A stretch of DNA of 64,000 nucleotides from Marilutibacter penaei (lineage in GTDB: Bacteria; Pseudomonadota; Gammaproteobacteria; Xanthomonadales; Xanthomonadaceae): the NCBI RefSeq assembly GCF_014145395.1, contig NZ_JACHTE010000001.1:62001-126000 (forward strand), written 5' to 3'. This document shows, piece after piece, positions 37,601-45,709 of this stretch. The notes below the pieces were generated by a model. It made no database searches. It had not been told where the DNA came from and worked only from the letters and a program-made list of their open reading frames with translations. The position numbers and the translations under genes are program-made. The first letter of the stretch is position 1, and every line of letters begins with the position of its first letter.

Positions 37601-40600
37601 CCACCGCGACCAGCGCCACCGTGTCCGGCACCCCGACCGAGGCCGGCAACTTCGGCCTGGTCGCCTCGGCGGCCGATTCGAGCACCGGCGACGGGCCGTT
37701 CACCGGTACCGGCGCGTTCACCCTCGAGGTGTCCGCCCCGTCGCTGGCCCTCGCGCCGGGCGCGTCGAGCTTCAACGCCGGTTACGACACCGCGTTCTCG
37801 CAGGCCTTCACCGCCACGGGCGGCGTCGGTCCGTACAGCTATGCGCTCAGCGGTGCGCTGCCGGCCGGCATGGCCTTCAGCGGTGACACCCTGTCGGGCG
37901 CGCCGACCGCACCGGGCAGCTACCCGATCACCGTGACCGCCACCGATACCGGCTCGACCGGCGTCGGCGCACCGTTCACCGTGGCCGTGAGCTACACCCT
38001 GGTGGTCGCGGCTCCAACCATCACCCTCGACCCGGCCACGCTGGCCGCCGGCACCGCCGGCCAGGCCTATGCCGCCACCGTGTCGGCCGCCGGCGGTACT
38101 GCGCCGTACACCTTCGCGGTGTCGGCCGGCCGCCTGCCGGCCGGCGTGTCGCTGGCCACCGACGGCACGCTGTCGGGCACCCCGACCGAGGCCGGCAGCT
38201 TCAGCCTGACCGTCACCGCGACCGACGCGCACGGCCAGACCGGCTCGCAGGTCCATGCGCTGGAGATCATGGCCCCGGCCCTGGCCCTCGCACCGGGCGC
38301 ATCGAGCTTCAATTCCGGCTATGACACCGCGTTCTCGCAGGCCTTCACCGCCAGCGGTGGCGTCGGTCCCTACAGCTATGCCCTCGGCGGTGCGCTGCCG
38401 GCCGGCATGGCCTTCAGCGGCGACACCCTGTCGGGCGCGCCGACCGCACCGGGCAGCTACCCGATCACCGTGACCGCCACCGATACCGGCTCGACCGGCG
38501 TGGGCGCACCGTTCACCGTGGCCGTGAGCTACACCCTGGTGGTCGCGGCCCCGACCATCACCCTCGACCCGGCCACGCTGGCCACCGGCACCGCTGGCCA
38601 GGCCTATGCCGCCACCGTGTCGGCCACCGGCGGTACCGCGCCGTACACCTTCGCGGTGTCGGCCGGCCGCCTGCCGAGCGGCGTGTCGCTGGCCACCGAC
38701 GGCACGCTGTCGGGCACCCCGACCGAGGCCGGCAGCTTCAGCCTCACGGTCATCGCGACCGATGCGCACGGCCAGACCGGCTCGCAGGTCCATGCGCTGG
38801 AGATCGCCACGCCGGCGCTCGACGTCACTCCGGGCGTGCTCGAGGCCGTCGTCGCCGGCAGCCCGCTCAACCAGGCGCTGACGATCCACGGCGGCATCGC
38901 GCCGTATTCGGTGAGCCTGACCGGCACCCTGCCGCAGGGCGTGCAGTTCGACCGCGACAGCCGCACCTTCAGCGGCCGCCCGGTCGAGTCCGGCACCTTC
39001 ACCCTGACCCTGACCGTCACCGACAGCACCACCGGCAACAGCGCCACCCTGACCCGCCGCTTCGAGCTGGTGGTGCAGGCCCCGGCGCTGGCGATGACCC
39101 CGGCCGCCGGCGACCTGCCGACCGCCGCCGCGGGCGTCGCCTACACGCAGGCCTTCGCGGCCGAAGGCGGCATCGCACCGTACGGCTACGCGCTGGCCAG
39201 CGGCACCCTGCCCGCCGGCCTGTCGTTCAACACCGACGGCACGCTGTCCGGCACGCCGACCGAGGCCGGTCGCTTCACCTTCAGCGTGACCGCGACCGAC
39301 GCCACCGCCGGCACCGCCGGCACCGTGACCCAGGCCTACGCGCTGGACGTGGACGCGCCGACGATCGCGATCGGCCCGGACGCCCTGCCCACCGCCACCT
39401 ACGGCGTCGACTACGCCGCCGTGTTCCAGGCCGAGGGTGGCACCGCGCCGTACACGTTCGAGGTCACCGGCGGTGCGCTGCCGGCCGGCCTGCAACTGGC
39501 CACCGACGGCACGCTGTCGGGCACCCTGCAGGCCGCCGGTGAGTTCAGCTTCGAACTGACCGCGACCGACGCCCTGGGCTTCACCGGCACGCGGGACTAT
39601 GTGCTGGAGGCCACCGACCGGCCCGACCCGACCCAGGACGCCGAAGTCCGCGGCCTGGTCGACGCCCAGCTGCAGTCGGCCCGCCGCTTCGCGCGCGCCC
39701 AGGTCGGCAACTTCCAGCAGCGCCTCGAGCGCCTGCACTCGGGCCAGCGCGGCAATGGCGTCGACAGCAGCGTCAGCGTCGCGATGCAGCGCAGCTGCAT
39801 GCCTTCGCTGGTGACCGAACCGGGCGACGACTGCGCCCAGCCGATCCCGGCCCCGGCCGGCATGGCGCCCAGCGCCGACGAGACCCCGCTGGGCAGCCAG
39901 CAGGCCGCACGCGGCTTCGGTGCCTGGATCGGCGGTTCGATCCGCTCGGGCAGCTTCGACGGCCAGGGCGGTTCCGCGGTGGGCTTCGAGAGCGACGGCC
40001 TCAGCGTCGGCTTCGACGTCGACCTTGGCCCGTCCTTCACCCTCGGTGCCGGCCTTGGCTACGGCCGCGACGACAACGAGGTCGGCAACGCCGGCAGCCG
40101 CCTGGAAGGCGTCGCCAAGGCCCTCGTCGGCTACGGCAGTTTCCATCCGGGCGAGCACTGGTTCGTCGACGGCCTGGTCGGCTACCAGACGCTGGACTTC
40201 GACATGCGCCGCCAGCTCACCGCCGACACCGGCACGGTGCGCGGCCAGCGCGACGGCGACCAGTGGTTCGGCTCGGTGTCGGTCGGTGCCGACCTCGGCG
40301 AGGGCAGCTTGCGCTTCACCCCGTACGCCCGCTTCGATGTCACGCGCGGTTCGCTGGATGCGTTCACCGAGACCGGCCACCCGGTTCTCGCGCTGCGCTA
40401 CGAGGCGATGGACGTGGACGGCAGCACCGGCAACCTCGGCCTGCGCGTCGACTGGCGCCACCGCATCACCCAGGGCTGGCTGCTCCCGCAGCTCCGCGTG
40501 GAGTACCAGCGCGAGCTGGAAGGCGGCGGCAATGCGCTGGTGCGTTACGCCGACCTCGCCAGCGGGCCGTTCTACACGCTGTCACCCAGCGGGTTCGACC

Positions 40601-40740
40601 GTTCGCGCTTCATGCTCGGCCTGGGCCTGGGCTTCGATGGCGACGGCGGCTGGAGCACGCGCGTCGAGTACCGCACGGAAGCGGGCAGCGACGACCAGGA
40701 CGACCACGGCGTGATGCTCAACCTGCAGAAGGACTACTGA
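34642..40740 (+). CDS. Giant Ig-like/Calx-beta repeat autotransporter
   Basis: 2032-residue surface protein, probably a type V adhesin. Order: extended signal peptide (to about residue 53, LLLLAGLGLASPATAQ); three Calx-beta domains (about 164-273, 275-388, 389-499), each ending IVNDD/ITNDD/ILNDD; a BIg-like segment (500-578); one fibronectin III domain (582-673); putative-Ig (He_PIG) repeats (674-1655) with a cadherin-like segment near 855-940; an Ala/Gln/Arg helical linker (1660-1740); and the C-terminal autotransporter beta-barrel from GFGAWIGGSIRSGS (about 1755) to the final Tyr. The ribosome site is AGGGGA before ATG 34642. A strong terminator follows. Two PIG modules are duplicated at DNA level. 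Confidence 0.9.
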   Translation: MFLKTLRARKGDAGGVRSRAGGTEPKSRVSHRLASAALLLLAGLGLASPATAQVMTITGASPGYYTGPGQTITFQATFGSSNAVTSAIVLQNMSRTVGPLNCAGLPLDPGGSTTCTFTYVTTASDTWGIDMFGGFTATSNGVPRSGQINRYVVPYGNTPPQAQAFAMVSSVTENGGQPLRFQVGLDKLAATPVTLNYSLGGTATAGSDYAPPSGTVTLPLGAMNWEVVINPIGDATYEPDETVVLTVTPGTGYGTGPFSSATGTIVNDDAQPLPRLTIDDVTGTEGNAGTTPFTFTVTLDAPAPAGGVSFDITTADSAARAGSDYVANTQTGMSIPAGSTSGTFTVLANGDTLNEADEAFLVNISNATGATIWDSQGRGTITNDDPLPSVSIDDTSVIEGHAGTTPVNVTVRLSAPSGQVVTVNYAGSNDTAWAGDDYVGFSGVLSFAPGQTTDTITALVNGDTVHESDETFYVTLSGPANATIADNTATVTILNDDLTPQTITFDNPGAQDFGTTPTLSASASSGLTVFFSSATPGICTITTGGALTFYSAGTCTIRAEQPGDATHAPAPVVNQSFNVDAVVPGVTIIGTATAGDGEATVTFTPPASNGGAAITSYTVISSPGAILATGAGSPLTVTGLTNGETYTFTVQASNSAGNGLASAASNAVTPSAPMSLAPTTLPGTTVGVGYSQALSVSGGVAPYSFAITAGALPAGLVLDTSGVLSGTATAGGTFNFTVTATDSVTAPAPNTGSRAYSLTVDAPLIAVQPATLATGTVGTAYTASMTASGGTAPHAFAVTAGLLPPGLSLSSGGALGGSPTAAGTFNFTVTATDNSTGSGPFTGSQAYSVSITNAVPVAHDSTTTVPYDVSGVIALDIDGVVDTVAIATAPAHGTVSLSGTTATYTPSTGFAGSDSFSFTATNDGGTSAPATVSITVGGPVISVTAGSGLAAQAGIPYTQTFTWAGGRAPFSGFQVSGLPAGLSVTATTATSATVSGTPTEAGNFGLVASAADSSTGDGPFTGTGAFTLEVSAPSLALAPGASSFNAGYDTAFSQAFTATGGVGPYSYALSGALPAGMAFSGDTLSGAPTAPGSYPITVTATDTGSTGVGAPFTVAVSYTLVVAAPTITLDPATLAAGTAGQAYAATVSAAGGTAPYTFAVSAGRLPAGVSLATDGTLSGTPTEAGSFSLTVTATDAHGQTGSQVHALEIMAPALALAPGASSFNSGYDTAFSQAFTASGGVGPYSYALGGALPAGMAFSGDTLSGAPTAPGSYPITVTATDTGSTGVGAPFTVAVSYTLVVAAPTITLDPATLATGTAGQAYAATVSATGGTAPYTFAVSAGRLPSGVSLATDGTLSGTPTEAGSFSLTVIATDAHGQTGSQVHALEIATPALDVTPGVLEAVVAGSPLNQALTIHGGIAPYSVSLTGTLPQGVQFDRDSRTFSGRPVESGTFTLTLTVTDSTTGNSATLTRRFELVVQAPALAMTPAAGDLPTAAAGVAYTQAFAAEGGIAPYGYALASGTLPAGLSFNTDGTLSGTPTEAGRFTFSVTATDATAGTAGTVTQAYALDVDAPTIAIGPDALPTATYGVDYAAVFQAEGGTAPYTFEVTGGALPAGLQLATDGTLSGTLQAAGEFSFELTATDALGFTGTRDYVLEATDRPDPTQDAEVRGLVDAQLQSARRFARAQVGNFQQRLERLHSGQRGNGVDSSVSVAMQRSCMPSLVTEPGDDCAQPIPAPAGMAPSADETPLGSQQAARGFGAWIGGSIRSGSFDGQGGSAVGFESDGLSVGFDVDLGPSFTLGAGLGYGRDDNEVGNAGSRLEGVAKALVGYGSFHPGEHWFVDGLVGYQTLDFDMRRQLTADTGTVRGQRDGDQWFGSVSVGADLGEGSLRFTPYARFDVTRGSLDAFTETGHPVLALRYEAMDVDGSTGNLGLRVDWRHRITQGWLLPQLRVEYQRELEGGGNALVRYADLASGPFYTLSPSGFDRSRFMLGLGLGFDGDGGWSTRVEYRTEAGSDDQDDHGVMLNLQKDY
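37744..38817 (+). repeat. 537 bp tandem duplication inside the autotransporter
   Basis: Two in-frame units, 37744-38280 and 38281-38817, each 537 bp (179 codons, two Ig-like modules). Both start LALAPGASSFN and end HALEI. They are nearly identical at DNA level, with scattered changes (for example AAGG vs ATGG in the protein, GCCGGT vs TCCGGC). This indicates a fairly recent duplication or ongoing gene conversion; copy number may vary between strains. Confidence 0.9.
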
Positions 40741-40774
40741 GGGTCGCAGGGTCCGGTTGGACCCGATGCACGAG

Positions 40775-40806
40775 AAAGCCCCGCGGCGACGCGGGGCTTT
40801 TTTTTT
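40775..40806 (+). terminator. Rho-independent terminator of the autotransporter
   Basis: Stem AAAGCCCCGC / GCGGGGCTTT with loop GGCGAC, followed by six more T. Starts 35 bp after the stop codon. Confidence 0.9.
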
Positions 40807-40885
40807 GCCTTGGGGATTGTGGGGGGTGGCTTCGGATGCTTCTGAAAACGCCAGCAGCCATGTCCAGGCGGCGAGCGCGGCCACG

Positions 40886-41182
40886 TCAGTCGCCTGCGTA
40901 GCCCGCCTCGCGTTGCGCCCGGATCGCCAGCACCAGCGCGGTGTCGAGCACCGGCAGGTAGCGGTACAACGCCACGTCGCCCCGCGAATCCTGGCCGATC
41001 AGCAGTTCGCGGCGGCCGTCGCCGGCAGGGCGGCCGATCAGTGGATTGTCTTCAAGCACATCGAGTGCGCTGATGATCGGGTCGCCGCGCGCTCCGGCGT
41101 CTTCGACCTCGTGCTGGTGCAGGTGATCGACGATGCGGCCCAGGTCGTCGAACACGGCAGGCACCAAACGGACACGCGCCAC
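40886..41182 (-). CDS. ParE/RelE-family toxin
   Basis: 98 residues. The small alpha/beta toxin fold: ARVRLVPAVFDDLGRIVDHLHQHE, LEDNPLIGRPAGDGRRELLIG and a C-terminal strand pair ALYRYLPVLDTALVLAIRAQREAGY, which is closer to ParE (gyrase-directed) than to RelE. The start is GTG at 41182, 1 bp after the antitoxin stop, so translation is coupled. Second gene of the TA operon. Gyrase inhibition is inferred from family only. Confidence 0.85.
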   Translation of the reverse strand: MARVRLVPAVFDDLGRIVDHLHQHEVEDAGARGDPIISALDVLEDNPLIGRPAGDGRRELLIGQDSRGDVALYRYLPVLDTALVLAIRAQREAGYAGD

Positions 41183-41183
41183 C

Positions 41184-41468
41184 TCAGCGTGCCCGCTTCC
41201 TGGCCGCAGGTCGCTTCACGCGCTTGCCCGCCAGGCGCTCCTTAAGCCAGGTCCGCGCGTCTTCCCACGCGATGCTTTCACCGGTGTCCAGGAACTGCGC
41301 ATAGCGCTGCTCGGCCAATGCGTGGAAGTCGGCGCGCCGTTCGGCCAGTTCCGCCTTCTCGGCGATCGCTTCCAGGATGAAGTTGTGCGACGTGGTACCA
41401 GCCGCCTCCGCCGCCTTGGCAACGCGGGCCTTCAGTTCGTCCGGCAGGCGGATGGTCGTGGTGCTCAT
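41184..41468 (-). CDS. Ribbon-helix-helix antitoxin
   Basis: 94 residues. The N-terminal RHH DNA-binding motif STTTIRLPDELKARVAKAAEAAGTT is followed by a helical toxin-binding part (AELAERRADFHALAEQRYAQFLDTGESIAWEDARTWLKERLAG) and a Lys/Arg-rich tail. ATG 41468 has GGGAG upstream; the longer frame to 41729 runs antisense through the methyltransferase gene. First gene of the pair; it should repress its own promoter in the 91 bp gap. Confidence 0.87.
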   Translation of the reverse strand: MSTTTIRLPDELKARVAKAAEAAGTTSHNFILEAIAEKAELAERRADFHALAEQRYAQFLDTGESIAWEDARTWLKERLAGKRVKRPAARKRAR

Positions 41469-41559
41469 GCGGGACTCCCGGCAATGGGGCTCAACGCAAA
41501 GCAGCACAGATGTGACACAAGGGCGCGCAGCGTCATATCGACTCTGTCCACCTGCGCTC

Positions 41560-42348
41560 TCAAGCGACCTTCCGCCCACTGATGCTGTAGACCATCGGCA
41601 CGTCATTCCCCAGATGCTCCAGATGGAACCGGCCAGGCGTCCGCTCCACCATGCCCTTGAAACAGTTGTAGGGACTGAAGGGAAACTCGCTGACCCGATC
41701 GATCCTGATGCCCACGCCCAGCAAGGCATTGATCACGCTGGACATCGGGTGGGCCCAGGTGGCCAGCTCGGCCACCGCATCCGCCCCGTTCTCGGTGTAG
41801 GTGCCTTCCTCGCCCACGTCAGGCTCCGACCGGGTGAAGTACGAGAAGCCGGCCAGCAGATCATGGATCGGGTGGAACTCGACCATGTAGAACCTGCCGC
41901 CCGGGGCGAGGTTCGACGCCACGACATCGGCCCAACGGTCCAGGTCCGGGAGCCAGCAGATCGCCCCATACGAGGTGAACACGATATCGAAGGATTCGGG
42001 GGACGGGGCGGCGTACCCGTAGACGTCCGCGCATACGAAACTGGCCGACAGCCCGGCCTGCCCGGCCAGTGCCCGCGCCTGCTGGATCGCGACGGGGGAT
42101 ATGTCGACACCCGTACAGAGGGCGCCCTGCCGGGCCCACGACAGCGTATCCAGCCCGAAATGGCATTGCAGGTGAAGCAGCCTTTTACCCGCGACATCCT
42201 GCAGCCCGGCCAGCTCGATTTCCCGGAGCGACGACGCGCCCGCCATGAAGCCGTCCACGTCGTAGAACCCGGACTCGACGTGGACCGCCGTCCGGCGGTC
42301 CCAGCCGATGCGGTTCATCTCGAAGTACTGCGCTTCGGACTTTTTCAT
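41560..42348 (-). CDS. SAM-dependent methyltransferase
   Basis: 262-residue class I methyltransferase. Motif I: RLLHLQCHFGLDTLSWARQGALCTGVD (an HLQCHFG variant of the E/DxGxGxG loop, known in one subfamily); then FVCADVYGYA, FDIVFTSYGAICWLPDL and LAPGGRFYMVEFHP. Substrate unknown. Start ATG 42348 (MKKSEAQYFEMNRIGWD) preferred to the longer frame at 42375. It lies between the TA pair and a GNAT gene, same strand, with gaps of about 100 bp, so operon membership is doubtful. Confidence 0.86.
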   Translation of the reverse strand: MKKSEAQYFEMNRIGWDRRTAVHVESGFYDVDGFMAGASSLREIELAGLQDVAGKRLLHLQCHFGLDTLSWARQGALCTGVDISPVAIQQARALAGQAGLSASFVCADVYGYAAPSPESFDIVFTSYGAICWLPDLDRWADVVASNLAPGGRFYMVEFHPIHDLLAGFSYFTRSEPDVGEEGTYTENGADAVAELATWAHPMSSVINALLGVGIRIDRVSEFPFSPYNCFKGMVERTPGRFHLEHLGNDVPMVYSISGRKVA

Positions 42349-42455
42349 GTCATGGCCGCCTGGTGTCAACGACACGCTCTATCCAGGGCGATCCTTGAAG
42401 CATGCACCACCCGGACGGCGCTATCGGAATTCGCATTCGCGGCTCTGCGCAGTGT

Positions 42456-42956
42456 TCAGGCCGCGACCCGCGCCATGACATGCACGTCCACGTACTGTCC
42501 GTTGCGGAACGCATACCGGCGGCACGTGCCCTCGATCGTGAAGCCGTGCTTCTCGTACAGGCGAATCGCCGCCGCATTGTCCGTATAGACCTCCAGCTCG
42601 ATCCGCGACACGTTCATCCACTTCTCGCACAGCTCAATGGCGGCCGCCACCAGCGCGGAGCCGACGCCCGTGCCCTGCGCGGCCGCCTTCACCCCCATGC
42701 CGAAGGTCGCGACGTGGCGTCGACGGGGGGATTGATGGACCTCGACGCCAATCTGGCCCACGACCTCGTCCCCGCGGAGGGCCACCAGGCAGGCCGTGCC
42801 CGGCTGGCTGCAATCCAGCTTCCGGTCCCAGGCGGCCACGGGCTGGAACGGCAGCTGGAGCGTGTCCGCGTAGGCATGGGGCTCCGCGTACAGCGCGTGC
42901 ACCTGCGCGATGTCCGCCGGTTCCAGGTGCCTGATGGTGATCGACTGCGTGGACAT
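42456..42956 (-). CDS. GNAT N-acetyltransferase (YhhY-like)
   Basis: 166 residues. Resembles E. coli YhhY along its length: IRHLEPADIAQVHALYAEPHAYADTLQLP, GQIGVEVHQSPRRRHVATFGMGV, the acetyl-CoA loop AAAQGTGVGSALVAAAIELCEKW, RIELEVYTDNAAAIRLYEKHGF and YAFRNGQYVDVHVMARV. YhhY acetylates certain amino-acid derivatives; the substrate here is unproven. The start at 42956 is the ATG opening the conserved region. Confidence 0.9.
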   Translation of the reverse strand: MSTQSITIRHLEPADIAQVHALYAEPHAYADTLQLPFQPVAAWDRKLDCSQPGTACLVALRGDEVVGQIGVEVHQSPRRRHVATFGMGVKAAAQGTGVGSALVAAAIELCEKWMNVSRIELEVYTDNAAAIRLYEKHGFTIEGTCRRYAFRNGQYVDVHVMARVAA

Positions 42957-43018
42957 GGATGGGCCTCTGACACTTGGGTTACGCCGCGCCGCGAAGCGAC
43001 GCTGGCTTGAACGAACGC

Positions 43019-43420
43019 TCAGGCCGCCGGCCCGTAAGCCTTTCTGAACACCGCGCGTGCCAACAGGCCTCCGAGCCACGCCTGCAGCGGCAGGGTCAAC
43101 ATCACCATCGCTTTGAACCACAGCGGTTGCGGCGACAGGTAGCCGAGCACCGCCGGAAGATCGATGGCGATCATCACGATCAGGAACAGTCCCATGTGGA
43201 GCCATAGCCGGTGCCGGGCCACGCCTGCCGCGACGAAGCTCCCGAGGATGCCTGCGACCACGGTCAGGCCCAGCATGGCGAGCCGGTCCGGGTCGTTCGA
43301 AAGATCAGTGCCGTACAGGCGCGGCAAGAGGACGCCCACACCCTTGTGGAACATGACGATGGCCGCCACGCCCAGTGGCAGCGAGATCAGGGTTCTGAGC
43401 CAGGGCACTGCACGATGCAT
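43019..43420 (-). CDS. Hypothetical integral membrane protein
   Basis: 133 residues, not recognised. Four hydrophobic helices are visible: LISLPLGVAAIVMFHKGVGVLL, LAMLGLTVVAGILGSFVAAGVA, LWLHMGLFLIVMIAIDLPAVL, WFKAMVMLTLPLQAWLGGLLA. Short charged loops; the tail RKAYGPAA is cytoplasmic or periplasmic. ATG 43420 has AGGAG 9 nt upstream. A TAAATT about 30 nt further up could be its -10. Confidence 0.75.
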   Translation of the reverse strand: MHRAVPWLRTLISLPLGVAAIVMFHKGVGVLLPRLYGTDLSNDPDRLAMLGLTVVAGILGSFVAAGVARHRLWLHMGLFLIVMIAIDLPAVLGYLSPQPLWFKAMVMLTLPLQAWLGGLLARAVFRKAYGPAA

Positions 43421-43514
43421 GACTGCGACTCCTGCGGCGTTGCCGGTGAATTTACCCCGAGCGTCGAACGGATGCCGGCTTGATTGACCGGCTACGCATC
43501 AATCGGGCCATGCC

Positions 43515-44003
43515 TCAAGGTGTGTTCCGGGACCACGTGACGGCCGCAATCTTCCACCCGGTTCCAGTCTGGACCAGGAGCCAATACTCGCGGCCGGTGT
43601 TGATCGCTTCCCCATTACGCAGGAACTCGAAATTGAAGGCGACTGAAGCCACCATGCCATCAGTGTCGATCGTTACGCCGGAGAACGTTTCTTCAATCTC
43701 GGATGGGCTGTTGACGATGCCATCGATGAATGCCTCCGGGGTGTCTTCCGGACGGTATGAAACCCTCCTTGCCCCCGGATCGGACTGGAGTTCGGCAGCA
43801 TGTCGCTCAGTCGAAGTGGCGGCCTGCCAGGTCACCCGGTTGTGCAGGAACGTCTCAAGAAACTTCTCCTTGTCTTTCTCGATGATCGACGCCCGAAACT
43901 GCTCGACGACATCTTCAATTGCGGTGCGATCACTGTTCGGTTCCGCGGCGAGCGTCGCGAGCGGAACTGCGAGAAGCAGCGAGAACAGCGGCATGAGTCG
44001 CAT
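43515..44003 (-). CDS. Secreted NTF2-like protein
   Basis: 162 residues. The signal peptide (RLMPLFSLLLAVPLATLAAE) is followed by an NTF2/SnoaL-type fold: RTAIEDVVEQFRASIIEKDKEKFLETFLHNRVTW, then VTIDTDGMVASVAFNFEFLRNGEAINTGREYWLLVQTGTGWKIAAVTWS. Such domains form cone-shaped pockets; ligand unknown. The start is ATG 44003: an upstream in-frame ATG GAG at 44015 supplies GGAG 6 nt before it. Lower GC than its neighbours. Confidence 0.78.
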   Translation of the reverse strand: MRLMPLFSLLLAVPLATLAAEPNSDRTAIEDVVEQFRASIIEKDKEKFLETFLHNRVTWQAATSTERHAAELQSDPGARRVSYRPEDTPEAFIDGIVNSPSEIEETFSGVTIDTDGMVASVAFNFEFLRNGEAINTGREYWLLVQTGTGWKIAAVTWSRNTP

Positions 44004-44034
44004 GAGGCTCTCCATTGATGCCTGACGCCCACTA

Positions 44035-44067
44035 CACCCCGGACCCGGGGCGGTTTGCGGAGTATGC
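44035..44067 (-). promoter_or_regulatory. Shared leader element A
   Basis: 33 bp upstream of the NTF2-like gene. On the plus strand it runs CACCCC ... CGGGGC ... GAGTATGC and matches element B (44975-45007) at 24 of 33 positions without gaps; element C (46102-46133) is a looser match. On the minus strand it offers GCATACTC (possible -10 CATACT) followed by a CCCCGG...CCGGGG hairpin. Confidence 0.45.
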
Positions 44068-44131
44068 ATCACCCGCCGGGTGCCAGCGGAGCCCACGTTC
44101 GCCCCCTGTCCCGGCGTCCGGCTGGGCGCCG

Positions 44132-44938
44132 TCACCCTTCGGCGGCGTCGCGCTCGATAAGCTGGATCGTGCCGTCCTCGATCAACCACAGGCTGCCTTT
44201 CGGCACCGTCGACACGTACATGGGCTTTTGCGCCCACAGGCTCCAGAACACATGGGCTTCCGTCGGGATCGGATCCAACAGGTGGGTGATCATGAGAAAC
44301 GCCAAACTGTGTTCTGCAACTTCATTCTTCTGCAGCGCAATGCAGGTGCGGGTGAAACCCCGCTGGCTGACGACGGTGGTGCCGTCCACGTCGAACCGGT
44401 ACGTGCCTCCGATCGGCACGGCATGCGGATCCGTGGTGCCGGGCAGCAGATAGACCACCCAGTGCGGTCCTGCAGGCGAACCCGGCGGCAGCACGACACT
44501 GTTGTAGGTGCGCGTGCAGGGCTCGAAACCGCTCGCCAGCGCCGCCGATCGCGCGCGGGCCGCCGCCTGCTCATGCGGTGACAGTGGCGTGGGCGCGTCC
44601 AGCGCCTCCAGCGGACCGGCGACCCCATTCGCCGATACGGTCACGCGGTAGAGCGCCGACGGCGTGTCGTCGATGAAGGTCACGACGATCCCGCCGTCCT
44701 GCTCTTCGGTGATCCAACCGTCGAGTCGCCCGTCGCTTCGGAAGGCGCGGTCAGCGAGGGCCACGTCGGTCGCAACGGTCGCCGCCTGGTCGTGGCGATA
44801 GATCACCCGGCCCGTCGCTTCCGCCGTGCGAAGGGCCGCGGCCTCCTGCGCTTCGGGCAGCGCCCCGGGCATCCCCGTATCGGTTGCGGCGGCGGGCGCG
44901 CTGGCCATGAGCGCGGCAAGCAGGATGAAACGGACCAT
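44132..44938 (-). CDS. Hypothetical secreted protein
   Basis: 268 residues, not recognised. Signal peptide MVRFILLAALMASAPAAA. The mature part has a helical stretch (PGALPEAQEAAALRTAEATGRVIYRHDQAATVATDVAL) then mixed beta strands (GGIVVTFIDDTPSALYRVTVSANG, WVVYLLPGTTDPHAVPIGGTYRFDVDG). Two Cys (CTRTYNSV and TRTCIALQ) could form a disulfide. The start at 44938 gives the signal peptide and has CGGAG 8 nt upstream. No partner genes are evident. Confidence 0.72.
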   Translation of the reverse strand: MVRFILLAALMASAPAAATDTGMPGALPEAQEAAALRTAEATGRVIYRHDQAATVATDVALADRAFRSDGRLDGWITEEQDGGIVVTFIDDTPSALYRVTVSANGVAGPLEALDAPTPLSPHEQAAARARSAALASGFEPCTRTYNSVVLPPGSPAGPHWVVYLLPGTTDPHAVPIGGTYRFDVDGTTVVSQRGFTRTCIALQKNEVAEHSLAFLMITHLLDPIPTEAHVFWSLWAQKPMYVSTVPKGSLWLIEDGTIQLIERDAAEG

Positions 44939-44974
44939 GTGGACTCCGGTCAGGTGGACAGGCGGGGCGCGCCC

Positions 44975-45007
44975 CACCCCAGGCTCCGGGGCGCTGGCCG
45001 AGTATGC
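44975..45007 (-). promoter_or_regulatory. Shared leader element B
   Basis: 33 bp upstream of the 268-residue secreted protein. Begins CACCCC and ends GAGTATGC on the plus strand; 24 of 33 positions equal element A. The inner part can form a CCCCGG/CTGGGG hairpin. Confidence 0.45.
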
Positions 45008-45020
45008 GCGAAGCGCACCG

Positions 45021-45587
45021 TCAAAGAATCGCGCCCTGGGTTGCGCCGTGGTCGGTGGTCCTGTCGTACTCACGTTCAAGCTCGGCCTGCTGCGCGACGA
45101 TCTCGCTACCGCGCGCGTTCAACTGCTCGACAAGCGGTGCGCAGCCCGCATCGCCGCTCAAGGCGCCCAGCTCCCGTTCCAGCTCGTCGGCGGCCGCCAA
45201 CGCAAACGCGTGGTGGCCCAGTTCATGCCGCTCCAGCGCATTGCGGTATGTCGTCCAGCGTTCAACGAGCCCTGCGTCGACCCGAGGCGCCGGGCGCCAG
45301 ATCGGCAGCATTATCGTCGCGGTGACGGTTGTGCTGAAGTCAACGATCTCGCAGCTCGCGCCATCGGTCGCGGTCCTGTAACTCCAGCTCACGTGCCACT
45401 CCGTGTAGCCGTGGTACCGCACGGCGTCCTGGCCGACCGGACCGCGCGTGGCAAGCCCTTCCCTCAGCTCGGCAAGCGACGCTCCGTCGACTTCGTAGAG
45501 CTCCACCTCGGGCTTGGGTGCGGATATCGCTGCCAACACCGCCCCGAAGGGCACCGCGAGGAGCAGCAGAAGGATTACAGGTTTCAC
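45021..45587 (-). CDS. DUF922 family secreted zinc protease-like protein
   Basis: 188 residues. Signal peptide KPVILLLLLAVPFGAVLAA; then the DUF922 fold with the conserved region YHGYTEWHVSWSYRT, TVTATIMLPIWRPA and the metalloprotease-like motif HELGHH (HExxH) in RNALERHELGHHAFALAAADELE. Members are predicted Zn-dependent peptidases; activity is unproven. No upstream ATG fits; GTG 45587 is preceded by AGGGGG 4-5 nt away and begins the signal peptide, so it is taken as start. Confidence 0.82.
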   Translation of the reverse strand: MKPVILLLLLAVPFGAVLAAISAPKPEVELYEVDGASLAELREGLATRGPVGQDAVRYHGYTEWHVSWSYRTATDGASCEIVDFSTTVTATIMLPIWRPAPRVDAGLVERWTTYRNALERHELGHHAFALAAADELERELGALSGDAGCAPLVEQLNARGSEIVAQQAELEREYDRTTDHGATQGAIL

Positions 45588-45709
45588 GACACCCCCTTTC
45601 AGGGCCGGTTGTCCAGGGAACCAAGCGCCGCCGCGATGCGGCGTCGACCTGGGTGATCGACCAGGCCCTGCGGTGCCGCGGGCCATGTGTAACGCCTTCC
45701 AGTTCCGTC

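Noticed and set aside
36661-39610. Repeated blocks in the autotransporter as a CRISPR-like array
   Set aside because: The repeats are long, in frame and encode Ig-like modules; no short identical repeats with unique spacers and no cas genes.
34627-40461. 1944-codon open frame antisense to the autotransporter
   Set aside because: A by-product of GC-rich third positions in the sense gene; the translation is Arg/Ala/Gly/Val-rich low complexity with no domain. The same holds for the plus-strand frames at 14960-17374 (over glnE) and 17620-19818 (over groESL).
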